From assembly GCA_036924085.1 (NCBI GenBank), contig JAVGWX010000005.1:98162172-98226171 (forward strand): 64,000 nt of DNA. The letters are read 5' to 3'. The notes under the pieces were generated by a model. The model made no database searches, was not told the DNA's origin, and saw only the letters and a program-made list of their open reading frames with translations. Below are positions 23,421 through 34,786 of this stretch, piece after piece (the stretch's first letter is position 1; each line of letters starts with the position of its first letter). Made by a program: the position numbers and the translations under genes. This DNA comes from Ariolimax columbianus. Lineage: Eukaryota; Mollusca; Gastropoda; Stylommatophora; Arionidae.

Positions 23421-23980
23421 CAGTTCCAGCCGGAGCAAGAGAGTTTAGGACAGGGGTGATGTTGTTGACGACTCAGAACAAAGGTACCTGAATGCGTGCC
23501 AAGGCCACTCTCCGTCTGGACACTACGCCAAGGTCACTCACCGTCTCAACAAAGGAAAACGGAGTTGGGGCAAAGAATGTGAACAGTTAGTAACTGACCA
23601 CCGGCGTTCTGATTTGGTTAGTGGGAGAATGAGTGACAGACAGGAGGGCAGCGGAGCTTGCTGCGATAGATGAGTGACAGGTGTTCAGAGTAATTCGTTC
23701 GAATAACGACTGAATAGAGCCACCCCCTGAGATCCATTGGTCAGCTCTGATACTGCTTGAGTGTATATAACACTAGACAAAGTTTATATCAAGCAGGCTG
23801 GCATGGAGAGGGGACGAGTGAATTTAGATAGGAGTATGTTTAGCTCACCGACTTAGAGGAGCGATTGACAGACTAATGTACGAATGTTGGAGAAAGAACA
23901 AACGCCATTGAGTCGGGGCCGGCTGCTCAAATAGGTGTGTGTGGGCGTTTTGTTTTAATAGATAATCCGAGTCTGTAGAT
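23416..23980 (+). repeat. LTR-like dispersed repeat, copy 1
   Basis: The start TGTAACAGTTCCAGCCGGAG, the block TGAATGCGTGCCAAGG, ACCGTCTCAACAAAGGAAA and CTGACCACCGGCGTTC all recur in the same order, inverted, at 57700-57932. Clear similarity covers about 23416-23620. The TGT(A/G)ACAG start and a TATATAA box near 23765 would fit an LTR, but no second LTR, primer-binding site or pol gene adjoins. The (CTT)n end of a LINE cuts it at 23981. The segment from 23640 to 23980 is assigned only by continuity. Confidence 0.45.
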
Positions 23981-26493
23981 CTTCTTCTTCTTCTTCTTCT
24001 TCTTCTTCGTACGCAGTCAGACAGTATCCATTATTTTTTCGAAAAAAGCAGCGGTCATCCTGATGGTGTCTACACTGCCATAGAACTTGTCTAGTGTTGC
24101 CACTGGTGATGGTCACGTATGCTTTCTCCGGTCCTCGTATGTTGGGCAGTTTTCCAGCAGATGTTCAGCGGTCATTTTCCCCGTACCATGTGCATTCGTC
24201 AGTGCCACCTATCTTCAGTTTATTGATTAGGTGGTACCTCAGTCTGTTGGGGCATGTGTGGATTCTGATGACCACGACCTACTCTCTTCTGTTCAGCTGG
24301 TAATAGGCATCATTTTGTGTGCAGCCAGTATGTTCTGTTTCCCATTTGGCCATGTATCTGGCCCTAATAAACCTTTTGGACTCTTCGTAGGTTACACTAG
24401 AATCTGGTTGTGGTAGTCTTGCACCTTCTTTTGCCAGTCTGTCTGCCTCCTCGTTGCCTTGGATGTTACAGTGGGATGGAACCCACTGCACCACTACTCT
24501 TTTTTGTGCGGACTGCTTGCTTAAATCATTAAGTGCAGTATTTTTCTGGCTTTCTACTGCTGTAACCACGGCCAGGGCATCTGTAAACAGGACTATCTGG
24601 CTTTCATTGATTTCGCCTGTCAGCATTACTTTTACTGCAGCCTTCAGTGTCTCTCCCTCCGCACTCTCTTCTCTTACCTCACTCTGTTTCATTTGACTCT
24701 ATCCCACAGTCACACCCTTGCACAACTTTCACACGCGCCCCCGTGGTAAAGCCCTTCCATTGCACTTTGGTTGGACTAGCTTCTGAGGGCGCACAAACCT
24801 AGCATAGGTACATACAGATGCACAAATGCATCCAAGCACTGGTTTATGCGTCCTGATATCGCCCAATGGACTACGCTCTGGGGGGGGGGGGGGGAAATGG
24901 CGCGCCTCCGCCAGTAGAAACTAGTGAGGCAAACATCTAAGCAACAACAAACATCTCTCCCTCCGCTCTGAAATTGCTTGAGAAGTTTCCAGTTGCCAGT
25001 GACAGTGTTATTTTTCTACCATTTGTTAGGCTCAGGAATACTCCTCCCCCTCCATTCTGTGTTGTGTTTGTTACAGAACCGTAGGCGTATGCATGGGTCC
25101 AGTCCATGCTTGGGTAGTTTTCCGCTATGTACTTCAGGGTTATGTCTCTTTTTTCTTTTTTAGTCTGGCTGTTCTTGTTTCCAATACCTGGTATATTTTC
25201 TACCACCTCTAGAATGATATGTTGCTTCCATGTGGGTTTGCGTACAGTAGGGATGGGATTTGGTGTTGTTATGGTGTTCATAAGGTCTTCGCTCATCTTT
25301 GCTTTGGCTATTTCTGCAAAGTTTCTCCGCTTTAGTTTCCCTTTTCCAAATCTATTTAGTCTCTGGTGCATTGGATGGTCAGTCAGTCTCCTGAGTTTCT
25401 CAGCTTGCTGCTGGGCTCTGCAGTCTCTCCTGTCGGTCATGGATTGCAGATTTGTAATCTTTTCAAGTTCTACAATTGGCGATGACTTCATGCCTCCTGT
25501 TATAACTCTCATGGCTTGGTTTTGGAGTTTGCTAATGTTATTAAAGTTCGCCTTTGCTGCTGTTGCCCATGCCGCAATGCCATACTCGAGAACTGGTCTC
25601 ACTCTTCCAGTGTACAGTTTCTTTAGTATTCTTTGGTCTGCTCCCCAGCTTGTGCCAGCAAGTTTCCTCATGATTGCCATTCTTTGTCTAGCTCTCATTC
25701 GGTTTCTCTCGAACTGACTTTTCCATGTCACGGGTCGATCAAATGTGACGCCCCCAAGTAGTTTGAGTTGTCGTTTGGCCCCCGGATATTTGCCGTTAAC
25801 ACTTATTTTGGTGTTCTGTGGTTTATTTGATAGCGAGAATATCGTACATGTTGATTTTTTCTTCATTTATTTTGACCAGCCATGATTTCGCCCACTCCTC
25901 CAACGATGTTAGGGCCTGCTCCTTCCGATTGTTTGTTACGGTGAGATTTTTTTTAGAGGTCCACATATCCAGATCATCTGCAAACATGGAGATGTGGACT
26001 CTTCTTGGTATATTCTCTGTGATGTTGTTTATATACACCAGGAAAAGTATGGGTGCCAATATTCCCCCCCCCCCCTGGGGTACTCCTTGCTCAAGTGTCA
26101 CTTTTTTGCTCATCTGCCCTTGTACTTGAGCTCTGGCTGTTCTATTTTCGAGGTAGTAGCTGATCCATCTGTACATTTTTCCAGATACTTCACTTCTTCG
26201 TAGCTTGACTTTAAGTCCCTCTTTCCACACCTTGTCAAATGCCGTCTCTGTCCACCGAAACCGCTACTGTATGCTTTTTCTCTTGGTAAGCATCCTCTAT
26301 TTCCTGTGCTATGAGAGTGATCTGGTCCCCAATGGATCTGTGTTGTCTAAATCCTGCTTTCTGTGGAATTAATATGTGTTTTGCTTCCAGGTGCCACATC
26401 AGTCTGGTGTTTATCATACACTCCATCAGTTTACCTACACAGCTCAGTAGACTGATGGGCCTGTATCCATTTGGATCTGTTCTATCTTTTTCT
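23981..26493 (-). pseudogene. Family 1 LINE (RT + RNase H), copy D, truncated and decayed
   Basis: The minus strand starts at KDRTDPNGYRPISLLSCVGK (26490). It continues with KAGFRQHRSIGDQITLIAQE, a frame break, GQMSKKVTLEQGVPQGGGG and MFADDLDMWTSKKN, then VTFDRPVTWKSQFERNRMR. RNase H follows, with AYAYGSVTN (the first catalytic D lost, TDGS to YGS), TDALAVV, WVPSHCNIQGN and EEADRLAKEG. A stop at 24279 and several indels scramble the C-terminal finger. A poly-C run at 26064 inflates the GVPQGG motif. The (CTT)n run at 23981 is the antisense (GAA)n tail. The endonuclease is missing. A separate 291-bp insertion splits the RNase H segment. No target-site duplication was found at the ends. Confidence 0.92.
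24663..24953. mobile_element. 291-bp retroposon-like insertion inside LINE copy D
   Basis: LINE sequence is interrupted exactly here. The 13 bases TCTCTCCCTCCGC occur on both sides (24650-24662 and 24954-24966), but once in the other LINE copies, so they are a target-site duplication. The insert carries a run of 15 G at 24880-24894 and ends AAGCAACAACAAACA, an A-rich end that hints at plus-strand SINE orientation. No terminal inverted repeats and no convincing Pol III boxes were seen, so the class is open. Confidence 0.7.
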
Positions 26494-28125
26494 GGAAAAG
26501 TCCAACTCAACAAACAGTAAGGGCAGTACCGTAGGAGACTCTGCCGTCGACGATGAACTTTCAGAGGCCTTATTTAACGAGGTTTTAATGTTTGTGGAAA
26601 TGGGTGACAAGCTCCTCTCTTAGTTGTATTTCCATCCTAAACTCGAACAAAATTCAGGTAACCGTTTACACCTTCACTTTCGCGGACCGTCGCAAATAGT
26701 TCTACATGTATATGTTTCAACAGAAAAGCGACACTAAATTTCCCAAACTGGCAGGGACCTATTCTTTTGTTGCGTCTAACTCCCCTGTGGCCATGCCACA
26801 ATAGTACTCTCAAATCTCTTAAATTAAAATTACTTCCGGTTGAAGACCATCCAACGAGTTTTACTTTACTACCTCCACTTGCCGTCTGCTAGATGACATT
26901 TTTGAACCGTCATCTTTTTCCGTGCCCTCCCTTTAGTGAAAGTATCACTTGACAGAAAATAATGTGAGAAAAGCACTACACCAATAATAGTGACCAGTGT
27001 GATACGAGCAGCCCGTAAAGTCTAGAATATTGAATAAGTTGGAGTGAGAGACACGACGGTGGAGGAAAAGATCGACGTTGTAGGAAGCAATAGAAATAAA
27101 GAGACAGAGAAAGGGCAAAAGGGAGACTGAGTGAGTGAGACAAGGTAAAGATGGCCGTAGTCTGAAAGGGCGTAAGGCGGAGAGACAAATATATGTATAG
27201 ACAGTAGAGATTGTTTGTCTTTAATGGGGAATATTGCAGCAGGCAGCTTATTTCACAGTTGTCTTGTAATTGTAACTTAATATCATTATACTGGCTTAGA
27301 AGACTCTGCAGAGTCTGTATACAACACCTTTTTGTCTTGTCATTCCCGTAACCGCAAGAGGTTGTTGGGGCATCACTCAGCGTGCGAGTGATGTCGTGGA
27401 CATCTTGGTAACAGAGAGGGCCCAATCCTTCCCGATGTATTTTAGTCCATAATTGTGCTATGTGAACATTTCACAGCAACACCAAAACCAACACTATCTG
27501 CCAAAAGGTCGAAGGGTGTCAATCTCAGAAAGTTCAGACGTGTGCACTAGACCGTGGAAATACGACACAGGGTGACCGAAACACTTTTACATAAAGCCGA
27601 TGACCATGCCAGGATAATCGGAGGATAAAAGAAACACACAAATTGAACGAACTAACAAGTCAATATGGATAACAGCAATACGTTTTCAGAGGTGTAAATC
27701 GTCGACTAGTGTGAATCTCTGTCAAATCCGTGACCTGGCGGCATTCATAAAGGACTAAATCACCAGAGAAAAATTAGACCAGCAGCCTGATAGACTTTAT
27801 CTTTGATGCTATCTTTCTGCTATTCCACCTTTTCGCAGTATCTTAAGCAGTTACGGCTAGGGCGTTGATGAACTGTCTTTTGTCCTCGAGATCCTATACT
27901 TTCACTGGCTGTTACATTTAGCATGGTATATCCATGTTTGCATTCCTCCCAAGCGCGGTTGTCATTGCTGCCATACCATTTATAATTTTCCTTATTTCCT
28001 TTCAGGCATTTTATCCCATGTGTAATTAGTCATCCACCTTTAGTTCTGGCACTTTATATACCCAACAGATGACGTCACCGCCTCTTTTGCTACATTTTTA
28101 AATTGTTTCAATTTTTCTTAATTTG
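26494..28125. other. Unannotated sequence
   Basis: About 1.6 kb without recognisable gene, transposon or tandem repeat. The 149-codon minus-strand frame at 26976-27425 is rich in Leu and Ser from GA-rich DNA and has no family likeness. Confidence 0.4.
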
Positions 28126-28126
28126 T

Positions 28127-28450
28127 TTAGATAGTCTTGTCGTCCGTAATATCAGTGAGATTTCCAAAACGATTGTATAATTGTGCGTTATATGCCGTTA
28201 GTGTGTCACTGCACAGCAGCCTTTGTGCATCAGTTTTATTATCCTTGTACTGATGATGGCGCTGTCTCAGGTTAAGCTGCAGTGTAGCTGTGCAAAAGTT
28301 GTGGTCCCTGCTAACATATGCTCTACGATACGCCCTGGAATCACCGACTGAAGAACGAAACTTGGTCCTATGCAAAAATGAACAACCTGGTTCTTCGTCG
28401 TTCCATATTGACAATTCCATATTTTCTTGTGTATGTCTTTGTGGGAGAAG
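28127..28450 (-). pseudogene. LINE endonuclease C-terminal fragment
   Basis: One minus frame reads HKDIHKKIWNCQYGTTKNQV and VHFCIG, matching the apurinic-type LINE endonuclease stretch HK.IHK.TW.S.D...NQIDH.CI. A shifted frame continues TKFRSSVGDSRAYRRAYVSR, DHNFCTATLQLNLRQ and LYNRFGNLTD, matching the RRSL.DVR..RGAD..SDHHLV.A.L.LKL part and the start of the RT linker. The catalytic SDHH survives only as SRDHN. No RT follows on the minus strand below 28127. The 5' side runs into the 54-bp array, whose unit contains the same HKDIHKITW coding segment. Confidence 0.7.
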
Positions 28451-28685
28451 ATGATGTCTGCTATGACATTCCATGTTATTTTGTGTATGTCTTTGTGGGG
28501 CAAGATGATGTCTGCTATGACATTCCATGTTATCTTGTTTATGTCTTTATGAGCACGATTATGTCTGCTATGACATTCCATGTTATCTTGTGTATGTCTT
28601 TGTGGGGCAAGAAGATATCTGCTATGACATTCCATGGTACATTGTGTATGTCTTTGGGGATGAAGGTTGTGTCCTCTATAACAAT
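28420..28685. repeat. 54-bp minisatellite derived from LINE endonuclease sequence, about 5 copies
   Basis: TGACATTCCATGTTATCTTG, TGTATGTCTTTGTGGGGCAA and GATGATGTCTGCTA repeat at 54 bp. On the minus strand each unit codes PHKDIHKITWNVIADIIL-like sequence. HKDIHKITW is the LINE endonuclease motif seen once, in context, at the array edge. 54 bp is 18 codons, so the frame is kept between copies. Confidence 0.85.
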
Positions 28686-28744
28686 CTCTTATTTCTCATG
28701 TAACTCCAACAATCTTTCACCATTTGTTTTCCTGTCACTCACTA

Positions 28745-28880
28745 CTAGGGGGATCACATTGATCGCTCATTCCGTTAGCCAGGCTGCCATAAATATAGCA
28801 TGTTTCCAGGGAGGGCTACTAGGAAGCCGAGGTGAGGGTCTTAGTCAGTATGTTTTGCCTGACCCTGCCTAACATGTCTG
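28745..28880 (+). repeat. Dispersed repeat, copy 2
   Basis: It shares ordered blocks with 20040-20185: CGTTAGCCAGGCTGCCAT, GCATGTTTCCAGGGAG and TTTTGCCTGACC. It also contains TTAGTCAGTATGTTTTGCCT, close to the core of the GATCAGTATGTTTCACC satellites found from 31.5 kb on. Confidence 0.5.
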
Positions 28881-28984
28881 ATCAATATATGTTACCTGGG
28901 CAGACGTTTGTTCCTCCCCGCACTATACACTAATTCACAGTGATGTGTGCGGCCCACTGTCGAAAGAGCTGAATGGTTTTACAT

Positions 28985-29940
28985 TGAAATATGTGTGAAA
29001 CAAGGCTGCGTTATGTCCCCTCTGTAATTCGCAGTGGCGATAGACTGGATTTTGCAAGCCTCCACACAAAACGGCTAGTTCGACTTTAAGTGGACATAGA
29101 TGACATGGATTTTATGCGAGCCTACACACAACGGTCAGTTCGACTTTAAGTGGACATAGAGGACATGGATTTTATGCGAGCCTCCACACAAAACGGCCTG
29201 TTCGACTTTAAGTGGACATAGAGGACATGGATTTTACAGATGATTTAGTAGTCCTGAATTATAATATATTAGAAAAGCCGGAGAAGATATACCAACTCTG
29301 CAACATAGCCATTCTGATACTGCTTGAGATAAATGACTCCACATCTGAAAGCAAGAATCTCACACGCACAGGAACCAGTGTCCAGCGCAATGGTCAAATG
29401 AGACATCAAGTTAAGAATTTCGCATATTTAGGCAGTAAAATTACGCGAAATGGGGATTCTATACAGAAAATTCTCATTCGAATCGCCTTGGCCTTAAATG
29501 TTTACAACCAATTAATGATTGTTTGCAGATCTTCATAACTGAATTGAAAGTGTCAGGATACTTAACTAAAATGTCATCTCAGTGGTCATATATGGTTGTG
29601 CAAGCTGGAAAAAGACAACGACATTACTAAAAAGATTGAATACATTTCAAAATAAATCCTTCAGACGTCTATTGGACATTAGCTGGAACGAATTCGTGAC
29701 TACTGAGCAAATACAATGACAGCCCAACAAAAATGATGTTTCTAATGTGATCAGGGAGAAACATTGGACACACACAGGGTAAGCGCTGCAGATGAACAAT
29801 AATACCGCTACAGGCAATTATGTGGACACCTAGTGGAAAAACGAAGCGGGGCAGACACACAGAGATTATATGCAGAACAATAACCAGGAAGGGTGCAACC
29901 ATGCGGTTGGGGTACATACAAGAACTATAGAGAGTAGCAT
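28985..29940 (+). pseudogene. LINE RT remnant, decayed
   Basis: At 28995 the frame gives VKQGCVMSP, a stop, then AVAIDWILQASTQNG, corresponding to the GVRQGC..S..LF...IDWI part of LINE RT. The catalytic stretch DIEDMDFTDDLVVLNYN appears at about 29215 (FADD changed to FTDD). VKNFAYLGSKITRNG then follows at about 29410, and around 29590 VVIYGCASWKKTTTLLKR and FQNKSFRRLLDISWNEF. Stops and a triplicated 61-bp piece before the catalytic box destroy the frame. No endonuclease precedes it on this strand. Confidence 0.82.
29059..29235. repeat. About 61-bp triplication inside the RT remnant
   Basis: CCTCCACACAAAACGG starts at 29059 and recurs as CCTACACACAACGG at 29121 and CCTCCACACAAAACGG at 29181. 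Each copy runs through TTCGACTTTAAGTGGACATA and GGACATGGATTTTA. The repeated part encodes the residues just before the RT catalytic box (FDFKWT..EDMDF). Only the last copy leads into TDDLVV. Confidence 0.92.
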
Positions 29941-29970
29941 CGAACCGAAATGTAGAGTTTTGAATTCTGC

Positions 29971-30066
29971 CTTAGAGAGAGAGAGATAAAGAGAGAGAGA
30001 AAGAGAGATAGGGAGAGAGAGAGAGTAAGCTAAAGAAAGGGATACGTAAGGTTAAGGTAGAGAGAA
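29971..30066. repeat. (GA)n low-complexity tract
   Basis: AGAGAGAGAGA runs with TAAA interruptions, next to the RT remnant. Confidence 0.8.
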
Positions 30067-30084
30067 GTAGAACGGTGTCTACCA

Positions 30085-31012
30085 CTCTACCACACAACCA
30101 CTCTACCACACAACCACTCTACCACACAACCACTCTACCACACAGCCACTCTACCATACAACCACTCTACCACACAGCCACTCTACCATACAACCACTCT
30201 ACCACACAGCCACTCTACCACACAACCACTCTACCACACAGCCACTCTACCACACAACCACTCTACCACACAACCACTCTACCACACAACCACTCTACCA
30301 CACAACCACTCTACCACACAACCACTCTACCACACAACCACTCTACCACACAACCATTCTACCATAAAACCACTCTACCACAAAACCACTCTACCACACA
30401 GCAACTCTACCATACAACCACTGTACCACACAACCACTCTAAGATATAACCACTCTACTACGCACCGACTCTACCTCTCTACCACACACCTATTCTACCA
30501 CTCTGCAATTCAAGCACTCTACCACTCTATCACTCTAACATTCAACCTCTCTACAATGCTACCACTCTACCACACAACCACTCTAACGCACAACCACCAT
30601 ACCACTCCCAAACTCTACCATTCAACCAGTCTACCATTCAACCACTCTACCAATCTACCACTCTATAATTCTACAACTCTACCACTCTACCACTCTAAAA
30701 CTATACCACTCTACAAATCTACCCCCTACAACTCTACCACTCTACCACTCTACAATTCTACCACTCTATAACTCTACCACTCTACCACTCTACCACTCTA
30801 CAACTCTACCACTATACCACTCTACAACTCTACCACTCTACCACTCTACAACTCTACCACTCTACCACTCTACAACTCTACCACTCTACCACTCTACCAC
30901 TCTACCACTCTACCACTCTACCATTCTACCACTCTACCACTCTTCCACTCTACAACTCTACCACTCTACAACTCTACAACTCTACAACTCTATCACTCTT
31001 TCACTCTGCTAC
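30085..31012. repeat. CACTCTAC-based array (16-bp then 8-bp units)
   Basis: To about 30430 the unit is CACTCTACCACACAAC (16 bp, variants CACAGC and CATACAAC). After a degenerate stretch the array becomes the 8-bp unit CACTCTAC with TACAACTC variants. The two parts share the CACTCTAC half-unit. Open frames (Thr, Leu, His, Tyr-rich) follow from the period and have no start. Confidence 0.95.
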
Positions 31013-31490
31013 TCGGATTATTGGTGAACAGGTCAAACTAAAGTCCAGAACGTTGATTGAAATTGTTGACCTTTCGAGACTCAGCGTTTAAAGTGGATCT
31101 GTCGTTGTGTTGTTTCTTTATGTGGGATGAGGTCTTAATGTGGGTGTGAGATCTTTATGTCGCTATGAGTTCCTGTGTGATGCGATCTTGTGGTGGATGT
31201 GAGAGAGTTCAGACAGTGTCTGGTGTAAATATTAGTTATATTTGCGGTTCATATGGAACCACAAGGATTTTGAGACAGCCCATTCTAAGTTGTGGCCAAA
31301 CAATATGGAACGCCTTTTTGTTGTTCTTGTAGATGCATCTAAGTCTGAGTTCTTCAATTCTGGGACATGTGTCCACCTAGCTGTAATGCAATGCTAGGAT
31401 TCTCATTATGCAGATTGATAAACGTATCTCAGTGCTGTTGATCCCCACGGCGTTGACCAGGCTGGTGTAACATAACCCGGTCCCAACTTT
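31013..31490. other. Unannotated sequence flanking the LINE/satellite block
   Basis: No gene seen. From about 31450, GACCAGGCTGGTGTAACATA leads into the first 42-bp satellite unit, so this flank may belong to the same dispersed element as the satellite. Confidence 0.35.
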
Positions 31491-31499
31491 CCTTAGTTC

Positions 31500-31613
31500 A
31501 CGTGAAGTGGGATCTTGATCAGTATGTTTCACCTAACTTTGATCTGAGAAGGAATTTTGATCAGTATGTTTCACCTAACTATGATCTGCGAAGGACTCTT
31601 GATTCGTATGTTT
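31500..31613. repeat. 42-bp satellite, left block
   Basis: GATCAGTATGTTTCACCTAA followed by CTTTGATCTGAGAAGGAATTTT repeats at 42 bp. The last unit ends GATTCGTATGTTT (31601-31613), the 5' copy of the target-site duplication of LINE copy A. Confidence 0.88.
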
Positions 31614-34600
31614 AAACCACTCCCACGTTGGAATTACAAACGAGCCGACTGGGACAGATTTGCAATCCTGACAGATGGGCTGTGTGAAACCATCAACACA
31701 CGAAACAACAAAATGAAGCCCATGGTGGAAAGCCTAAGCAAGGCAATAATGCAAGCCGCCACTGAAACCATCCCAGGAGGAGCTAGGAAAAACTATAAGC
31801 CCTACTGGAATGATGAGTTGCAGAAAGCGGAAGATGCAGTAACACATGCTAGGAACATGGCAGAGCGAGAACAATCTATGGAGGCAAACATCGCCCTCAA
31901 AGCCGCGACGGCGAAGTACAAACACACTCTCAAGCAAACAGCAAGAGAGAGCTGGAAAAACAAAACGGAAAGCTTAAGGCTGGACAAAGAAGGGAACAAG
32001 CTATGGAAGCTAGTCAGAGCCATAAACGACGAAACCCCGTCAAACAAACAAATTACCATCAAGCAGGGCGAAAACTTGCTCACCGGTAAGAAAGCCGCAA
32101 ACGCTTTTGTCGATCACTATGCCAGAGCAAACCACATCGAGGTCCCTGCAGATAGGCATACAGACATTAGTGAAGAGCTAAAGGGGCACGACAACATCAA
32201 TACGGCACCTGAAGAGCACATGATGGCCAAATTAACAATGAGCGAAATGGAAGAGGCTATGAGAACATTAAAGAAAAGGAAATCTCCCGGAAAAGACGGG
32301 ATAACAAACGAAATGCTGATGGGGCGGGCCAAACAGCGAAGAGGAAACTGCTATCGGTCCTGAACCAAAGCTGGAAAAGGGGAATTGTACCCCAGGCATG
32401 GAAATACGCAGTACTGGTACCAGTACCAAAAACAGGAAAGGACAAAACAGATCCAAATGGATACAGGCCCATCAGCCTACTGAGCTGTGTCGGCAAGCTG
32501 ATGGAACGAATGATAAACACCAAGCTGATGTGGCATCTGGAAGAAAAACGAATACTAATTCCACAGCAAGCCGGCTTTAGACAGCACAGATCCACTGAGG
32601 ACCAGGTCATCCTCATAGCCCAGGAAATAGAAGATGCCTACCAGGCACAGAAACACACAGTAGCTGTTTGGGTGGATCTGGAAAAAAGCATTTGACAAAG
32701 TCTGGAAAGACGGACTTAGAGTCAAGCTAAGAAGAAGTGATGTTTGTGGGAAAATGTACAAGTGGATCAACCACTACGTCAAACAAAGAACGGCCAGAGT
32801 CCAAGTACAAGGGCAGATGAGCAAAAAGGTGACACTCGAGCAGGGAGTACCACAAGGGGGAGTTCTGTCACCCACACTCTTCCTAGTATATATAAACGAC
32901 GTTACAGAGAATATACCAAGGAGAGTCCATAGCTCAATGTTTGCAGACGATCTGGCTATGTGGACCTCTGAAAAGAATCTCACCATAGCAATAAATCGGA
33001 TGCAGCAGGCCCTAACATCGCTGGAAGAGTGGGCGAACTCATGGCTGGTCAAAATAAACGAGGAGAAAGCCACATGCACAATATTCTCGCTTTCAATAAA
33101 ACCCCAAAATACCAAATTAAGTTTAAATGGCAAATTCCTGCAGCCAAACGACAACCCAACCTATCTGGGAGTCACATTTGATCGGCGCATGACATGGAAA
33201 AGTCAGATCGAGAGAAACCGAATGAGAGCCAGAGAAAGAATGACAATCACGAGGAAACTTGCTGGCACAAGCTATGGAGCAGACGAAGGCATACTAAAGA
33301 AACTGTACACTGGAAGAGTGAGACCAGTTCTCGAGTATGGCATTGCGGCATGGACAACAGCAGCAAAGGCGAACTTCGATAAAGTTAGCAAACTTCAAAA
33401 CCAAGCCATGAGAGTTATAACAGGAGGCATGAAGTCAACGCCAATTGTAGAACTTGAAAAGATTACAAATCTGCAATCCATGACCGATAGAAGAGACTGC
33501 AGAGCCCAGCTGCAGTCAGAGAAACTCCGAAGACTGACTGACCATCCAATGCACCAGAGACTAAACAATTTGGGAAATGGGAAACTAAAGCGGAGAAACT
33601 TTGCAGAAATAGCCAAAGCAAAGATGCACGAAGATCCCATAAACGCACTAACAACACCAAAACCCATCACTACTGTACGAAAACCTACCTGGAGGCAGGA
33701 CATATTTCCAGAGGTGGTAGAAAATATACCAGGTATTGGAAACAAAAACTGCCAGACTGAAAAAGAAAGGAGATACTAGCCTAAGCTTTATATCGAAAAG
33801 CTACCCAAGCATGGACTGGACCCATGCATACACCGACGGTTCTGTAACAAACACTACACAGAACGGAGGGGCAGGAGCATTTCTGAACCTACCAAATGGC
33901 AGACAAATAACTTTGTCATTCGCTACTGGTAAGTACACAAGCAATTTCAGAGTGGAGGCAGAGGAACTGAGGGCGGCAGTGGAAGAAATGGTGACACACA
34001 AAGAAAATGAAAGCCATATAGTCCTGCTTACAGATGCTCTCGCCGTAGTCACGGCGCTAAAAAGCCAGAAAAACACTGAGCTTAATGACTTAAGAGCAGC
34101 ACTCTGCCAACTGTGCCAGCAGTCCGCACCAAAAAGGGTAGTGGTACAGTGGGTCCCATCACACTGCAACATCCAAGGCAACGAGGAGGCAGACAGACTG
34201 GCAAAAGAAGGTGCAAGACTACCACAAACAGATACTGGTATTTCGTACGAAGACTCAAAACGGCTTATCAAAGCCAGATACCTGACCAAATGGGAAACCG
34301 AACATACTGGTTACACCAAAAACGATGCCTATTACCAGTTGAACCGAAGAGAGCAAGCAGGTCGTTGTCTTCAGACTTCGTACTGGCCCCAATAGACTGA
34401 GGTACCACCTATTCAACAAATTGAAGATAGGTGGTACCGACGAATGCCCGTGCGGTACCGGTAAAATGACCGCTGAACATCTGCTGCAGAACTGCCCGAC
34501 ATACGTGGATCAGAGAGAGCAGATGTGGCCATCTCCAGTGGAACTGCAAGACAAGCTCTATGGCAGTGGCGACAGCCTCAGGATGACCGCCGCTTTTTTC

Positions 34601-34647
34601 GAAAAAATAATGGTTACTGTCTGACTGCGTACGAAGAAGAAGAAGAA
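31614..34647 (+). pseudogene. Family 1 LINE (RT + RNase H + CCHC-like finger), copy A
   Basis: The body starts AAACCACTCCCACG and ends in (GAA)n. It begins in the linker after the missing endonuclease (PLPRWNYKRADWDRF). RT motifs: SPGKDGITNEML, NGYRPISLLSCVGK, QAGFRQHRSTEDQ, GVPQGGVLSPTLF and the catalytic FADDLAMW. RNase H: AYTDGSV, FRVEAE, LLTDALAVV, WVPSHCNIQGN and EEADRLAKEG. The C-terminal finger DECPCGTGKMTAEHLLQNC follows. Frame breaks: a 1-bp loss near 32324, one extra A in the run at 32682 (both copies), a 2-bp loss near 33772, and an AAGC insertion near 34354 (both copies). The 13-bp flanks GATTCGTATGTTT and GATTAGTATGTTT (34648-34660) are target-site duplications. The RNase H places it in the I/jockey-type group; exact clade not determined. 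Confidence 0.95.
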
Positions 34648-34660
34648 GATTAGTATGTTT

Positions 34661-34786
34661 CACCTGGCTTTGACCTGAGAAGGAATCTTGATCAGTGTGT
34701 TTCACCTAACTTTGATCTGAGAAGGAATTATGATCAGTATGTTTCACCTAACTATGATCTGCGAAGGACTCTTGATTTGTATGTTT
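34661..34786. repeat. 42-bp satellite between LINE copies A and B
   Basis: Three 42-bp units of GATCAGTATGTTTCACC type. Their sequence and order match the block before copy A, and the last unit again ends GATTTGTATGTTT at the LINE junction. This block is the recombination joint of the tandem duplication. Confidence 0.88.

Noticed and set aside
26976..27425. 149-codon minus frame as a gene
   Set aside because: Its C-terminal half is low-complexity from GA-rich DNA, and no conserved motif is present.
30075..30771. Thr/His/Tyr-rich frames in the CACTCTAC array
   Set aside because: Pure repeat translation that drifts between frames with no flanking coding sequence.
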